A DNA stretch of 64,000 nucleotides from positions 186,001 to 250,000 of the forward strand of contig CANNZV010000432.1 of the NCBI GenBank assembly GCA_947561585.1. Reading direction: 5' to 3'. Made by a program: the position numbers and the translations under genes. The notes beneath the pieces are model-generated. The model was given only the letters and a program-made list of their open reading frames with translations. It searched no databases and was not told the origin of the DNA. Shown one piece after another: positions 1 through 11,862 of this stretch (position 1 is the stretch's first letter; each line of letters begins with the position of its first letter). This stretch comes from Caprella mutica (taxonomy: Eukaryota; Arthropoda; Malacostraca; Amphipoda; Caprellidae).

Positions 1-82
1 AGTGAAAATGCAAGTTACCTAGTATTAAATATAATATTAATAAATGACTAATACTATTTACTAAACAAACCTAAACCGTAAA

Positions 83-162
83 GTGGGGTGGAATATACCT
101 ATGGTGGAATATACCGGGGTGGAATATACTGGGGTGGAATTTCCGGGATGGAATATACTGGT
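83..162. repeat. Minisatellite, about 17-bp unit
   Basis: Five imperfect copies of a unit resembling TGGAATATACYGGGG follow one another. The unit style (short, with one or two substitutions per copy) resembles the arms of the foldback elements further right, but no inverted partner was found inside the window, so the other end may lie to the left of base 1. Confidence 0.7.
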
Positions 163-430
163 CACCTAAATAAAGAACAGTATACATTATATTGTAATAA
201 ACCTCATTGAACATCAAATACTATATTTTTTAATTATGTGAATCATAGGTTAATTAATTATACTTCGTGTCAGTTACCAAGTCATAAAGGATACTATAGC
301 ATTTCTTTCGAACTTCTAATTCTAAGGTAGTTATTGAAATATTGAATTGAAGATATTTTTAATAGCAATGGATAGTTAACTTCATGCCAGCACGAACTTA
401 TAAAAACATATAAATTACCTTATTTTATTT
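163..430. other. AT-rich spacer, nothing recognised
   Basis: No coding signal, RNA gene or clear repeat was seen here. Confidence 0.5.
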
Positions 431-822
431 ATAATTTCCAAAGAAATTATAAACATCACCGCAGACAAAAGATAATTAATTATATAGCTATCTATTAAAA
501 TAAACAATATTTAAAAAATTAAAATATTGAAGAGGATAATTATAGCTATCTATTAAAATAAACAATATTTAAAAATTCAATATAGAAGAATTTGATTATA
601 AATATCTATTAAAAAAAATCAATGCATAATAATTAAATATAGAGAAAGATGATTCTATTTTGATGATTTTGTTAAATAGAACAAACAATTTCAGTAATAA
701 ATCACAACTCAGCGAAATAACAGTGTTTAACTAAGCTTGGTGAGATACAAATGTTCATATTCAATGTGATAGTGATTTAATAATCTCTCACTGGGACAAA
801 GGTTTCTGTTTCCACTTGGTCT
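430..822. repeat. Left arm of a 7.4-kb foldback
   Basis: This stretch matches the reverse complement of about 7565-7880. Shared landmarks in order are ATATAGCTA, ATAGAGAAAGAT, ACAAACA, AGTAATAAATCAC, CAGTGTTTA and ATTTAATAATC. The match is imperfect but collinear for over 300 bp. An internal direct repeat of about 65 bp (around 469-600, containing CTATCTATTAAAATAAACAA) is present only in this arm. The pair encloses the 35-bp satellite. Confidence 0.6.
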
Positions 823-884
823 CACTTATTAGAAATTAGAAAAATTTGTCTACTATTCTCATAATCGAAATAAGTATACAATAC

Positions 885-1108
885 ATTTCAGGCCGTTAGG
901 CATTTTATCGGTTAGGCATTTTGTCCGTTAGATGTTTTGTCTTTAGGCGTTTTGTCCGTTGGATATTTTGTCTTTAAGCATTTTGTCCGTTGGATATTTT
1001 GTCGTTAGGCTTTTTGTCCGTTGGATATTTTGTCTTAAAGCATTTTGTACGTTAGATATTTTGTCGTTAAGCATTCTGTCCGTTAGATATTTTGTCTTCA
1101 AGCATTTG
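885..1108. repeat. TTTTGTCCGTTAGG minisatellite
   Basis: About 13 imperfect copies of a 14-17-bp unit of the form GTTAGGCATTTTGTCC, alternating with GTTGGATATTTTGTC, so a 30-32-bp double unit is visible. A second array of the same unit in the same orientation lies at 8346-8437, on the other side of the 35-bp satellite. The open frame over the array is a by-product of the repeat and not a gene. Confidence 0.8.
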
Positions 1109-1539
1109 AAGCATATTGGCATCCAGCACCTTCTGCCAGCGTGCCTCTAGCTGTTCAATCTCATCGCGGTAAAACGTTGGGCTCAAGGATAATAACAGCA
1201 ACTTGTGTGGGCCATTTCATGCCATACATCTTATTCATTTGACCTTGCACAATTCGATTACCATCTTTTCCTTCCCTGGATAATCATCTTCGTGTTAAAT
1301 CCTTCATCAATGAAGCAGACATCCACCGATCCCTCTCACGGTCTTCTATGCGTTCAAACCCCCTGAGTTTTACCGCAAGGAGTTGAACAGTTGGAGATAA
1401 GATGCAGAAGGTGATGGATGCCGGTGGCGATTATTTCGAAGAAAAAATATAAATTACACATACTGTGAATCGTTTCTTTTTCATTTAAAAACGGACAGAA
1501 CTTTAATACGATCACCTGTACAATCAGCACCCCAGTCCA
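1109..1539. other. Unassigned spacer, possible degraded coding relic
   Basis: The base composition is more balanced around 1110-1400 than in the neighbours. On the minus strand short open stretches can be read, broken by stops. I do not recognise a family, and no splice signals define exons. It may be a dead gene or transposon fragment, or chance. Confidence 0.3.
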
Positions 1540-1800
1540 CTTTGGGGTGCTCTGAACTTCATTTACTATTACCTCTTCATTTACTATCCATTCGTGATTG
1601 CAGTCACTGGTCATCAAATTCCTTGGTAAGTGAGTGCCACGCACACGACTCTTGCGCATTCTCAAGATTGCCACGCACTTTCAAGAGTATATAGTGCATT
1701 CACGAAGTAGCTTTATGTATCCATGATCAGTTTTACCGTTCGATGGTAGGTGACTTTGGTTCATGGAGCCACTTTCCTGTCTGACTACTTTTTATCACCT
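1540..1800 (+). repeat. Dispersed copy of UGT 5' leader-like segment
   Basis: This stretch resembles 9360-9645 on the same strand and the reverse complement of about 30845-31020 and 42135-42300. Those two are the segments just downstream of the predicted UGT leader exons. Shared words include TTCCTTGGTAAGTGA, ACGAAGTAGCTTT and TGGAGCCACTTTCCT. It is either a relic 5' end of a lost UGT copy or a dispersed repeat that also lies in the UGT leaders. Confidence 0.5.
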
Positions 1801-2325
1801 ATTATTATTTACAAGTGCATATATATTATTTATTATTTTATTAGCTATATGACTTTTGGTTGTGAGGAATACATTAAAAGTCCTAAACAAATTTAAAGTT
1901 AATATCTTCTGCAAAGACGAATTTAATTATTATTGATTTTTTTAACACTATTTCAATATTAAGCAACAAAATAGTAATAAATACTTCAGTAAATAATTAA
2001 CTAAATTTTTAATTTACAAAGACTAAAATGCGACCTATTGGTGTTCCTAAATAGGCTCAGAAGTACCTCATAAACATCAAGTAACATCAGAAACAAATTT
2101 AGTGATAGTGTCTATCATGTGAAGGTTATATCCTTAGTACCATCATCAAAAGAAACACAACACAGTCTATTCAATACACCAAATGATAAAGTAGATTAGT
2201 TACCGCTGGTAATGGTTACTTCAAGGATACTTCCATTCTCCTGGGATAATTTTCGTCAACCCTAAATTTGACATCAGAGGTTGTATGATAGGAATCTTAG
2301 ATACTGAGAAATGAACTAATGAGCA
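1801..2325. other. AT-rich spacer before the satellite
   Basis: No gene or RNA feature was recognised. A partial satellite-like word (TTAGATACTGA) near 2299 precedes the first true monomer. Confidence 0.4.
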
Positions 2326-5300
2326 TACGTATCTACGCAATGGGTGTGTAGTATACTAGATACGTATCTACGCAATGGGTGTGTAGTATACTAGATACGT
2401 ATCTACGCAATGGGTGTGTAGTATACTAGATACGTATCTACGCAATGGGTGTGTAGTATACTAGATACGTATCTACGCAATGGGTGTGTAGTATACTAGA
2501 TACGTATCTACGTAATGGGTGTGTAGTATACTAGATACGTATCTACGCAATGGGTGTGTAGTATACTAGATACGTATCTACGCAATGGGTGTGTAGTATA
2601 CTAGATACGTATCTACGCAATGGGTGTGTAGTATACTAGATACGTATCTACGCAATGGGTGTGTAGTATACTAGATACGTATCTACGCAATGGGTGTGTA
2701 GTATACTAGATACGTATCTACGTAATGGGTGTGTAGTATACTAGATACGTATCTACGCAATGGGTGTGTAGTATACTAGATACGTATCTACGCAATGGGT
2801 GTGTAGTATACTAGATACGTATCTACGCAATGGGTGTGTAGTATACTAGATACGTATCTACGCAATGGGTGTGTAGTATACTAGATACGTATCTACGCAA
2901 TGGGTGTGTAGTATACTAGATACGTATCTACGCAATGGGTGTGTAGTATACTTGATACGTATCTACGCAATGGGTGTGTAGTATACTTGATACGTATCTA
3001 CGGAATGGGTGTGTAGTATACTAGATAGGTATCTACGCAATGGGTGTGTAGTATACTAGATACGTATCTACGCAATGGGTGTGTAGTATACTTGATACGT
3101 ATCTACGGAATGGGTGTGTAGTATACTAGATAGGTATCTACGCAATGGGTGTGTAGTATACTAGATACGTATCTACGCAATGGGTGTGTAGTATACTTGA
3201 TACGTATCTACGCAATGGGTGTGTAGTATACTAGATACGTATCTACGCAATGGGTGTGTAGTATACTAGATACGTATCTACGCAATGGGTGTGTAGTATA
3301 CTAGATACGTATCTACGCAATGGGTGTGTAGTATACTAGATACGTATCTACGCAATGGGTGTGTAGTATACTAGATACGTATCTAAGCAATGGGTGTGTA
3401 GTATACTAGATACGTATCTACACAATGGGTGTGTAGTATACTAGATACGTATCTACGCAATGGGTGTGTAGTATACTAGATACGTATCTACGCAATGGGT
3501 GTGTAGTATACTAGATACGTATCTAAGCAATGGGTGTGTAGTATACTAGATACGTATCTACACAATGGGTGTGTAGTATACTAGATACGTATCTACGCAA
3601 TGGGTGTGTAGTATACTAGATACGTATCTACGGAATGGGTGTGTAGTATACTAGATACGTATCTACGCAATGGGTGTGTAGTATACTAGATATGTATCTA
3701 CGCAATGGGTGTGTAGTATACTAGATACGTATCTACGCAATGGGTGTGTAGTATACTAGATACGTATCTACGCAATGGGTGTGTAGTATACTAGATACGT
3801 ATCTACGGAATGGGTGTGTAGTATACTAGATACGTATCTACACAATGGGTGTGTAGTATACTAGATACGTATCTACGCAATGGGTGTGTAGTATACTAGA
3901 TACGTATCTACGGAATGGGTGTGTAGTATACTAGATACGTATCTACGCAATGGGTGTGTAGTATACTAGATATGTATCTACGCAATGGGTGTGTAGTATA
4001 CTAGATACGTATCTACGCAATGGGTGTGTAGTATACTATAGATACGTATCTACGGAATGGGTGTGTAGTATACTAGATACGTATCTACACAATAGGTGTG
4101 TAGTATACTAGATACGTATCTACGCAATGGGTGTGTAGTATACTAGATACGTATCTACGCAATGGGTGTGTAGTATACTAGATACGTATCTACACAATGG
4201 GTGTGTAGTATACTAGATACGTATCTACGCAATGGGTGTGTAGTATACTAGATACGTATCTACGCAATGGGTGTAAAATATACTAGATACGTATCTACAC
4301 AATGGGTGTGTAGTATACTAGATACGTATCTACGCAATGGGTGTGTAGTATACTAGATACGTATCTACGCAATGGGTGTGTAGTATACTAGATACGTATC
4401 TACGCAATGGGTGTAAAATATACTAGATACGTATCTACACAATGGGTGTGTAGTATACTAGATACGTATCTACACAATGGGTGTGTAGTATACAAGATAC
4501 GTATCTACGCAATGGGAGTAAAATATACTAGATACGTATCTACACAATGGGTGTGTAGTATACTAGATACGTATCTACGCAATGGGTGTGTAGTATACAA
4601 GATACGTATCTACGCAATGGGAGTAAAATATACTAGATACGTATCTACACAATGGGTGTGTAGTATACTAGATACGTATCTACGCAATGGGTGTGTAGTA
4701 TACAAGATACGTATCTACGCAATGGGAGTAAAATATACTAGATACGTATCTACACAATGGGTGTGTAGTATACTAGATACGTATCTACGCAATGGGTGTG
4801 TAGTATACTAGATACGTATCTACGCAATGGGTGTGTAGTATACTAGATACGTATCTACACAATGGGTGTGTAGTATACTAGATACGTATCTACGCAATGG
4901 GTGTGTAGTATACTAGATACGTATCTACGCAATGGGTGTGTAGTATACTAGATACGTATCTACACAATGGGTGTGTAGTATACTAGATACGTATCTACGC
5001 AATGGGTGTGTAGTATACTAGATACGTATCTACGCAATGGGTGTGTAGTATACTAGATACGTATCTACGGAATGGGTGTGTAGTATACTAGATACGTATC
5101 TACACAATGGGTGTGTAGTATACTAGATACGTATCTACGCAATGGGTGTGTAGTATACTAGATACGTATCTACGGAATGGGTGTGTAGTATACTAGATAC
5201 GTATCTACGCAATGGGTGTGTAGTATACTAGATATGTATCTACGCAATGGGTGTGTAGTATACTAGATACGTATCTACGCAATGGGTGTGTAGTATACTA

Positions 5301-7525
5301 GATACGTATCTACGGAATGGGTGTGTAGTATACTAGATACGTATCTACACAATAGGTGTGTAGTATACTAGATACGTATCTACGCAATGGGTGTGTAGTA
5401 TACTAGATACGTATCTACGCAATGGGTGTGTAGTATACTAGATACGTATCTACACAATGGGTGTGTAGTATACTAGATACGTATCTACGCAATGGGTGTG
5501 TAGTATACTAGATACGTATCTACGCAATGGGTGTAAAATATACTAGATACGTATCTACACAATGGGTGTGTAGTATACTAGATACGTATCTACGCAATGG
5601 GTGTGTAGTATACTAGATACGTATCTACGCAATGGGTGTGTAGTATACTAGATACGTATCTACGCAATGGGTGTAAAATATACTAGATACGTATCTACAC
5701 AATGGGTGTGTAGTATACTAGATACGTATCTACACAATGGGTGTGTAGTATACAAGATACGTATCTACGCAATGGGAGTAAAATATACTAGATACGTATC
5801 TACACAATGGGTGTGTAGTATACTAGATACGTATCTACGCAATGGGTGTGTAGTATACAAGATACGTATCTACGCAATGGGAGTAAAATATACTAGATAC
5901 GTATCTACACAATGGGTGTGTAGTATACTAGATACGTATCTACGCAATGGGTGTGTAGTATACAAGATACGTATCTACGCAATGGGAGTAAAATATACTA
6001 GATACGTATCTACACAATGGGTGTGTAGTATACTAGATACGTATCTACGCAATGGGTGTGTAGTATACTAGATACGTATCTACGCAATGGGTGTGTAGTA
6101 TACTAGATACGTATCTACACAATGGGTGTGTAGTATACTAGATACGTATCTACGCAATGGGTGTGTAGTATACTAGATACGTATCTACGCAATGGGTGTG
6201 TAGTATACTAGATACGTATCTACACAATGGGTGTGTAGTATACTAGATACGTATCTACGCAATGGGTGTGTAGTATACTAGATACGTATCTACGCAATGG
6301 GTGTGTAGTATACTAGATACGTATCTACGCAATGGGTGTGTAGTATACTAGATACGTATCTACACAATGGGTGTGTAGTATACTAGATACGTATCTACGC
6401 AATGGGTGTGTAGTATACTAGATACGTATCTACGCAATGGGTGTGTAGTATACTAGATACGTATCTACGCAATGGGTGTGTAGTATACTAGATACGTATC
6501 TACGCAATGGGTGTGTAGTATACTAGATACGTATCTACACAATGGGTGTGTAGTATACTAGATACGTATCTACGCAATGGGTGTGTAGTATACTAGATAC
6601 GTATCTACGCAATGGGTGTGTAGTATACTAGATACGTATCTACGCAATGGGTGTGTAGTATACTAGATACGTATCTACGCAATGGGTGTGTAGTATACTA
6701 GATACGTATCTACGCAATGGGTGTGTAGTATACTAGATACGTATCTACGCAATGGGTGTGTAGTATACTAGATACGTATCTACACAATGGGTGTGTAGTA
6801 TACTAGATACGTATCTACGCAATGGGTGTGTAGTATACTAGATACGTATCTACGCAATGGGTGTGTAGTATACTAGATACGTATCTACGCAATGGGTGTG
6901 TAGTATACTAGATACGTATCTACGCAATGGGTGTGTAGTATACTAGATACGTATCTACGCAATGGGTGTGTAGTATACTAGATACGTATCTACACAATGG
7001 GTGTGTAGTATACTAGATACGTATCTACGCAATGGGTGTGTAGTATACTAGATACGTATCTACACAATGGGTGTGTAGTATACTAGATACGTATCTAAGC
7101 AATGGGTGTGTAGTATACTAGATACGTATCTACGGAATGGGTGTGTAGTATACTAGATACGTATCTACGCAATGGGTGTGTAGTATACTAGATACGTATC
7201 TACGCAATGGGTGTGTAGTATACTAGATACGTATCTACGCAATGGGTGTGTAGTATACTAGATACGTATCTACGGAATGGGTGTGTAGTATACTAGATAC
7301 GTATCTACACAATGGGTGTGTAGTATACTAGATACGTATCTACGCAATGGGTGTGTAGTATACTAGATACGTATCTACGCAATGGGTGTGTAGTATACTA
7401 GATACGTATCTACACAATGGGTGTGTAGTATACTAGATATGTATCTACGCAATGGGTGTGTAGTATACTAGATACGTATCTACGCAATGGGTGTGTAGTA
7501 TACTAGATACGTATCTACGCAATGG
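2326..7525. repeat. Satellite array, 35-bp monomer
   Basis: About 148 head-to-tail copies of a 35-bp monomer. The monomer contains a perfect 14-bp palindrome, TAGATACGTATCTA, overlapping a 10-bp palindrome, TAGTATACTA, followed by a variable site (CGC, CAC, CGG or AAGC variants) before AATGGGTGTG. Copies differ by only one or two bases. One 2-bp insertion (TA) near 4038 shifts the phase. Because 3 x 35 is divisible by 3, long open frames appear, for example at 4407-4811 and 5667-6071. These are not genes. Confidence 0.97.
3806..6327. repeat. 1260-bp higher-order duplication inside the satellite
   Basis: Diagnostic variant monomers (CGG, CAC, ATAGG, TATG, GGGAGTAAAATA and TACAAG) recur in the same order at an offset of 1260 bp, which is exactly 36 monomers. 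The offset becomes 1262 bp to the left of the 2-bp insertion near 4038. The two blocks are adjacent (about 3806-5067 and 5068-6327). Inside each block a 105-bp trimer repeats about three times (about 4480-4790 and 5740-6050). Confidence 0.85.
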
Positions 7526-7564
7526 ATTTTTCAGTATTCAGTATATTTTCAGTATTGGAATATG

Positions 7565-7880
7565 GACCAAGTGGAAAAAAAAGAGTTTTGTCTCAGTGAT
7601 GGATTATTAAATCTTTGCCAAATTTAACTTGAATATTTGTACTTAGTGTAAACACTGTCTTGTTTCGTTGTTATGTGATTTATTACTGTTTGTTTTATTC
7701 AACAAATCAATTGAATATAATTATCTTTCTCTATTTTGACTTTATTATTCGATATCTATAATCATCTTATTCTATTTTGATTTTAGAATAGTGATAGTGT
7801 ACCTATATTTTATTGGTTAGCTATATAATCATTTTCAATCTATGGTAATGTTTATAGTTGTTAACGCAATTGACGATTCT
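7565..7880. repeat. Right arm of the 7.4-kb foldback
   Basis: This is the reverse complement partner of 430-822, with collinear imperfect identity. Together the arms enclose the TTTTGTCC array (885-1108), the spacer and the whole 35-bp satellite. Confidence 0.6.
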
Positions 7881-8052
7881 AGGAAAAATTGGTCTCGTTT
7901 TAGAATTATTTTATTAAAGAACAATAATAGAAAAAGATGAAATTGTGAATAGTAAAATGTGTAGTGTAATTATTAAAGCTGATAACATCATTGACCGTTG
8001 CAAAACTATACGTAACATTAGTAATTTTTATATTTATTTGACATAAAATTTC

Positions 8053-8237
8053 AGCCGAAAGTTTGGTCTCGGAATTTTCGGTCTGAGGTATCAGGGGGAG
8101 TGGTGCCTCCTACCAGTTCATTAAAGAATAGCTCATACAACAAACTACACGACATCCATTTATGTTGAGAAGCCATTCATATTTCCGAGACTGAAATTTC
8201 TGAGATCTAATTTTTCCTGACCGAAATTTCCAGCCAC
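8053..8237 (-). mobile_element. Foldback MITE with TTCGGTCTC arms and shared core
   Basis: Inverted ends are built from short repeats of the type GAAATTTCGGTCTCGG. The centre (about 8090-8165) read on the minus strand contains CTCAACATAAATGG, GTAGTTTGTTGTA and a GGTAGGAGGCACC stretch. The same core occurs at 42545-42665 with the same arm type, and at 14230-14345 and 57045-57100 with other arm types. There is no coding capacity. Confidence 0.7.
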
Positions 8238-8345
8238 TGCAATTAACTAACCATAGTTATAAAAAAAAATATCGTCGACATTTGTATTATTTAACTGAAG
8301 TTCCGTTGGAAAAAATTCTATAGTATATCCTATATAAATTGTAAC

Positions 8346-8467
8346 TCCGTGAGGAGTTTTGTCCGTTAGGCAGTTTGTCCATAGGCAGTTTGTCCGTAGG
8401 CATTTTGTCCGTAGGCATTTTGTCCGTGGGCGTTTTGTCCTAGTACCAGATACGTATCTACGCAATG
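8346..8467. repeat. TTTTGTCC array joined to one 35-bp satellite monomer
   Basis: Six copies of a 14-15-bp unit (GTCCGTAGGCATTTT) run to 8437. They are followed directly by AGATACGTATCTACGCAATG, which is most of one monomer of the 2326-7525 satellite. The junction places an isolated satellite unit 0.9 kb outside the array. Confidence 0.8.
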
Positions 8468-8511
8468 TGTATATGTAAATATATATCTGCTAATGTGTCT
8501 ATATATAATTC

Positions 8512-8860
8512 TATATATACAGGATAGATTATTTTTTCCTAAATTAAAAATGTTAATCGGTACTTCTGATGATAATTTATATAAATTTTCTGCGCACTTT
8601 AAACGATTGATGATTGCTTTTACAAAATAAATCTCTCAAATAATGAAAAATATATACAATTTAGTATAAAACCTGTGTTATAACTTTTTACTACATTTTC
8701 GCTTTCATGTGTCGTTGAGAAATTGTATTTTCAAAGACTATTTCTCCTATATCACAACGTACCAATTATGGTACATCACACTGTGAAGGGTTCACATGAT
8801 AATGTACTCAAGCAATACCTGGTAAATAGAATTATATTACCAATGATCGTCCATTAGGTT
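8512..8860 (+). repeat. Dispersed repeat fragment (cf. 35380-35590)
   Basis: Collinear similarity with 35380-35590: GCACTTTAAACGATTGATGA versus TTAACGATTGATGATTG, then ATAATGAAAAATA, CGTACCAA, TATGGTACATC and CTGTGAAGGGTT. No open frame. The AGTGAAGGGTTAA end resembles part of the 45-bp satellite at 16335-17835. Confidence 0.55.
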
Positions 8861-8872
8861 TTATTGATGACT

Positions 8873-9963
8873 GGACAACTCGCCGCCGGACATCTCGGCG
8901 CCGGACAATTCGCCGTTAAGACAAGTGGACAATTCGCCGAGAAGACAACTCGCTGTGTGATGTATGTTTTAACGCTGTATACACCATTTATATTTAAAAA
9001 ATATTTTAAATATAAGCTGCGTGTTGTAAATTAATTATCACTCAGTATTTGAAAATGTTTTTTTTTTTCCATTTCAAAAGATAAAAATAATGTTTTTTAA
9101 CTATTATTATATAAACATAACGTGTGTGTTGTAAATTAACAATAAAATTAAAAATGTTTTATTTTTCATTTCAAAAGTTAAATATAACGTTGTTTTTAAC
9201 TACAATTATATAAGCATAGTATGTATTGTAAATTAACAATAACATTTTGTTCATTCTATTAGAAAGTATTTTGCAAAAAATAATTTGCTATTGGAAAGAA
9301 AGCAAGTTCAGGTGTCTTCTTAATACGTTTAATGACTTATAAAAATTACTTTCGTTTAAAACTAGTACATCAGTGCAAATAAAAGGTTATTTAACTACGT
9401 AGTCCTAAATTTTTGTCTAAGGTAGGCTAGTAAGTTACATTTACTATCACCTCTTCATTTTCCTCTACTATTCGGTAGTGCAGTATCAACATGTGCTTGT
9501 GTTCCTTTTCATATCATTCCTTGGTAAGTGATTGCATCCACGAAGTAGCTTTTCTGCACCCATGAGCGATGTAACGGACTGGTGGTTGGTACCTTTGTTC
9601 AAGGAGTCACTTTGTTCTCTGACTTCTTTTTCCTGTCTTTCCTTTTGACGTCAACTAGAAAGCCCTACGTTACGAATCAGACGTCAAACACTTCTAAATT
9701 TAAATTAATAGCTTTAATATTTTTATTTTCTCACAAAAGAAAAGAAACTAATTATTTGAAATAATGAAATTTGTTAATTACTGTTTCACGTCAGTCTTGA
9801 GTGAATAGAAACAAATATTGTTCAAATTTAAACATTTTTTAATATATGTATGTAAATGATGTATACACCGGCAAAATATATCTCATGCGGCGAGTTGTAC
9901 TGGCAGCGAGTTGTCATTACGGCGAATTGTCCTCTGCGAACTGCCCGGCGGCAAGTTGTCCTA
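8873..9963. mobile_element. Foldback-like element with GGACAATTCGCC arms
   Basis: The left arm (8873-8955) holds four to five units of the type GGACAATTCGCCG. The right arm (9885-9963) holds inverted units GGCGAATTGTCC and GGCGAGTTGTC. The interior is AT-rich and includes 9005-9245, a direct repeat of about 105 bp in roughly 2.5 copies (landmark GTTGTAAATTAA), and the UGT-leader-like segment 9360-9645. No transposase is visible, so it would be non-autonomous. Confidence 0.75.
9360..9645 (+). repeat. UGT leader-like segment, second dispersed copy
   Basis: Similarity to the leader regions upstream of both UGT genes covers the predicted leader-exon end as well as the intron start. AACTACGTAGTC is followed by ATTTTTGTCTAAGGTAGG here, and UGT B has ATTTTTGTGTTAGGTAGG. 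It continues through TTCCTTGGTAAGTGAT and ACGAAGTAGCTTT. No UGT coding exon was found downstream. Confidence 0.5.
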
Positions 9964-10102
9964 GAACTGGTTTTAATACATTAGAATTGACTGTGGATAA
10001 TAAAACCTAATGATACTTTCACAACCACCGTCAGTTTGACACAAATTATTATTACTTCTATGTCGGTTACTAATATTTAAAGATTAGGTAAATGTGTGAT
10101 GT

Positions 10103-11771
10103 GCAGACGTTTCGTCGAAAGTCATTTCGTCGACTGGACCTTTCGTCAACAAGACGTTTCGTCGAAAGTCGATTAATCGACAGATGTTTCGTCGACAGGA
10201 CCTTTCGTCAACAAGACGTTTCGTCGATAAATTTTCGTAAATGGGTTATTAACACACTCTAATGTTTCAAAACATGTACTTTAACTTACTAACGTATCAA
10301 AAGATCAAACTACAAAATAGAATAATGGTAAGGACGCAAACTATTTTATAAATTTCAATCGTTTTTCTACTTTAATACTAAACCAAGACTCGTTGGTCCC
10401 AAATTATTTTGAAGTAATTTAATATTTTTGGGTCAAGTTACGTATGTGATTTTTAAACTTAAAACCATTTCCTCTCAATAATTTACGTTTCATAATAATA
10501 AGATTTATATCGTCGGATTTGTCATTGACAAGACATTATCAGTTGGTAAATGCCCACTGTTCGACTACTGCGAGTGTTTGGTAATTGAGTGGTAATCCAA
10601 GATTGAATGGAAAGATTTTTTTAAATTCTCGCAGTTTAATGTTTATCGATATTTTAGATTATTTTTCTTTACCATGAAGTGATTCTTAGAAACAAGTAGT
10701 TGGTTTAAAATAGAAAATGAAACGGTATCCCATTTTCAAATTTTGATCATGTAAAAAAAATATTACAAACCCTCTCCAAGAAAAATATGAGCTTATATTA
10801 TAATATTGTAGAACTAATATATTATCATTAACTGCTTGAAAAATACCTATACCCAGGGTACAGGAACATAACGGGTATAGTAACTAGTAAACGACGCAAA
10901 AATATGACGTCACCAAAGCAACACATTTCTTGTTTGTGACCTAGCGGCTCATAATTCCTCGTATTTGAATGTTAATATCGAGAAGTTCAAAAACATTTTA
11001 TAAGGGTTTCATGTAAAAGAAAAGCGAAAATGGCGATTAAACCTCAAAGTTGAATATATAGATATAATTCAGGTGTGTTTTTATTGTTCATTTCTTTTAC
11101 TTATCTATAAAAAATAGGGTCTTGATCATATGCTACCTAGCAGTCTAAACTAGTGCTAGTTAACTGCTAAATTGTAGTTCATATGAATAACAATTAGGGA
11201 ATTAGATAATGGTAATACAATTTAACCAATGCTTAGTTAGTAATTGATAAAAAAATTTAGAAGTGACTAAGTTTAAGTAGGTTGTGCCATGTTTCAAAGT
11301 GTGGTCAAAGTCGCCATTTTCAGTCACCCGGTGGTCACGTCAAACTAGATTCGATGAGCTGATTACCATACCCGATATGTTACTGTACCCTGCCTTCACC
11401 CGAACAAACACTAATAGGCAGTTGTGATATGAGGCTACTTATAGACAAAGAATTAAATTTAAGAATGCTCTTCGTGTGTTTATTTATTCCTTTAGTTTTC
11501 AATAATTTAATTATTTGGTAAGATATAGTTTTTATTTTTTGTCTTACATATACAATATTTCAAATTACTTCAAAATATTTTGGTACGATTGAGTAGTTCT
11601 GGTTTAGTATTAAAGTAGAAAAACTATTGAAATTTATTTAATAGTTTTCTTTCTTACAATGATTCTATTTTGTAAATTGATCGTTTGATACATTATTCTG
11701 TTAAAGTATATGTTTTGTAAAATCCCCTTTACGAAAATTTGTCGACGATATCTTTCGACGAAACGTCTGTC
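10103..11771. mobile_element. Foldback-like element with CGTTTCGTCGA arms
   Basis: The left arm (10103-10235) is made of CAGACGTTTCGTCGAAAG and GACCTTTCGTCAACAAG units. The right arm (11740-11771) is the inverted end GACGAAACGTCTGTC. The inner borders also match (AAATTTTCGTAAATGGG versus its inverted partner near 11732-11745), which confirms the pairing. A 539-bp MITE (10854-11392) lies inside. Confidence 0.75.
10854..11392. mobile_element. MITE with CAGGGTACAG inverted ends
   Basis: Terminal inverted repeats of about 45 bp: CAGGGTACAGGAACATAACG on the left and the inverse of CAGGGTACAGTAACATATCG on the right, continuing as GGTATAGTAACTAG and GGTATGGTAATCAG. Further inward the two halves remain partly complementary. 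No coding region. Confidence 0.75.
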
Positions 11772-11862
11772 AACCTGTAAATATACGTGTATTGGATGAT
11801 ATAGATACATGGAACTTACTGAAATACCATATGAAACACTATTCTTGATGTTTAAGTACATA

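Noticed and set aside
885..1150. Telomere-like TTAGG repeats
   Set aside because: The unit contains TTAGG only once per 15 bp and is not a (TTAGG)n array.
1354..1674. 106-codon minus-strand gene
   Set aside because: It crosses the leader-like repeat and has no family resemblance, and no conserved start or splice context was seen.
2326..7525. CRISPR array
   Set aside because: There are no unique spacers; the whole 35-bp unit repeats. The genome is eukaryotic, with spliced genes beside it. The same holds for the arrays at 14360, 16335 and 18188.
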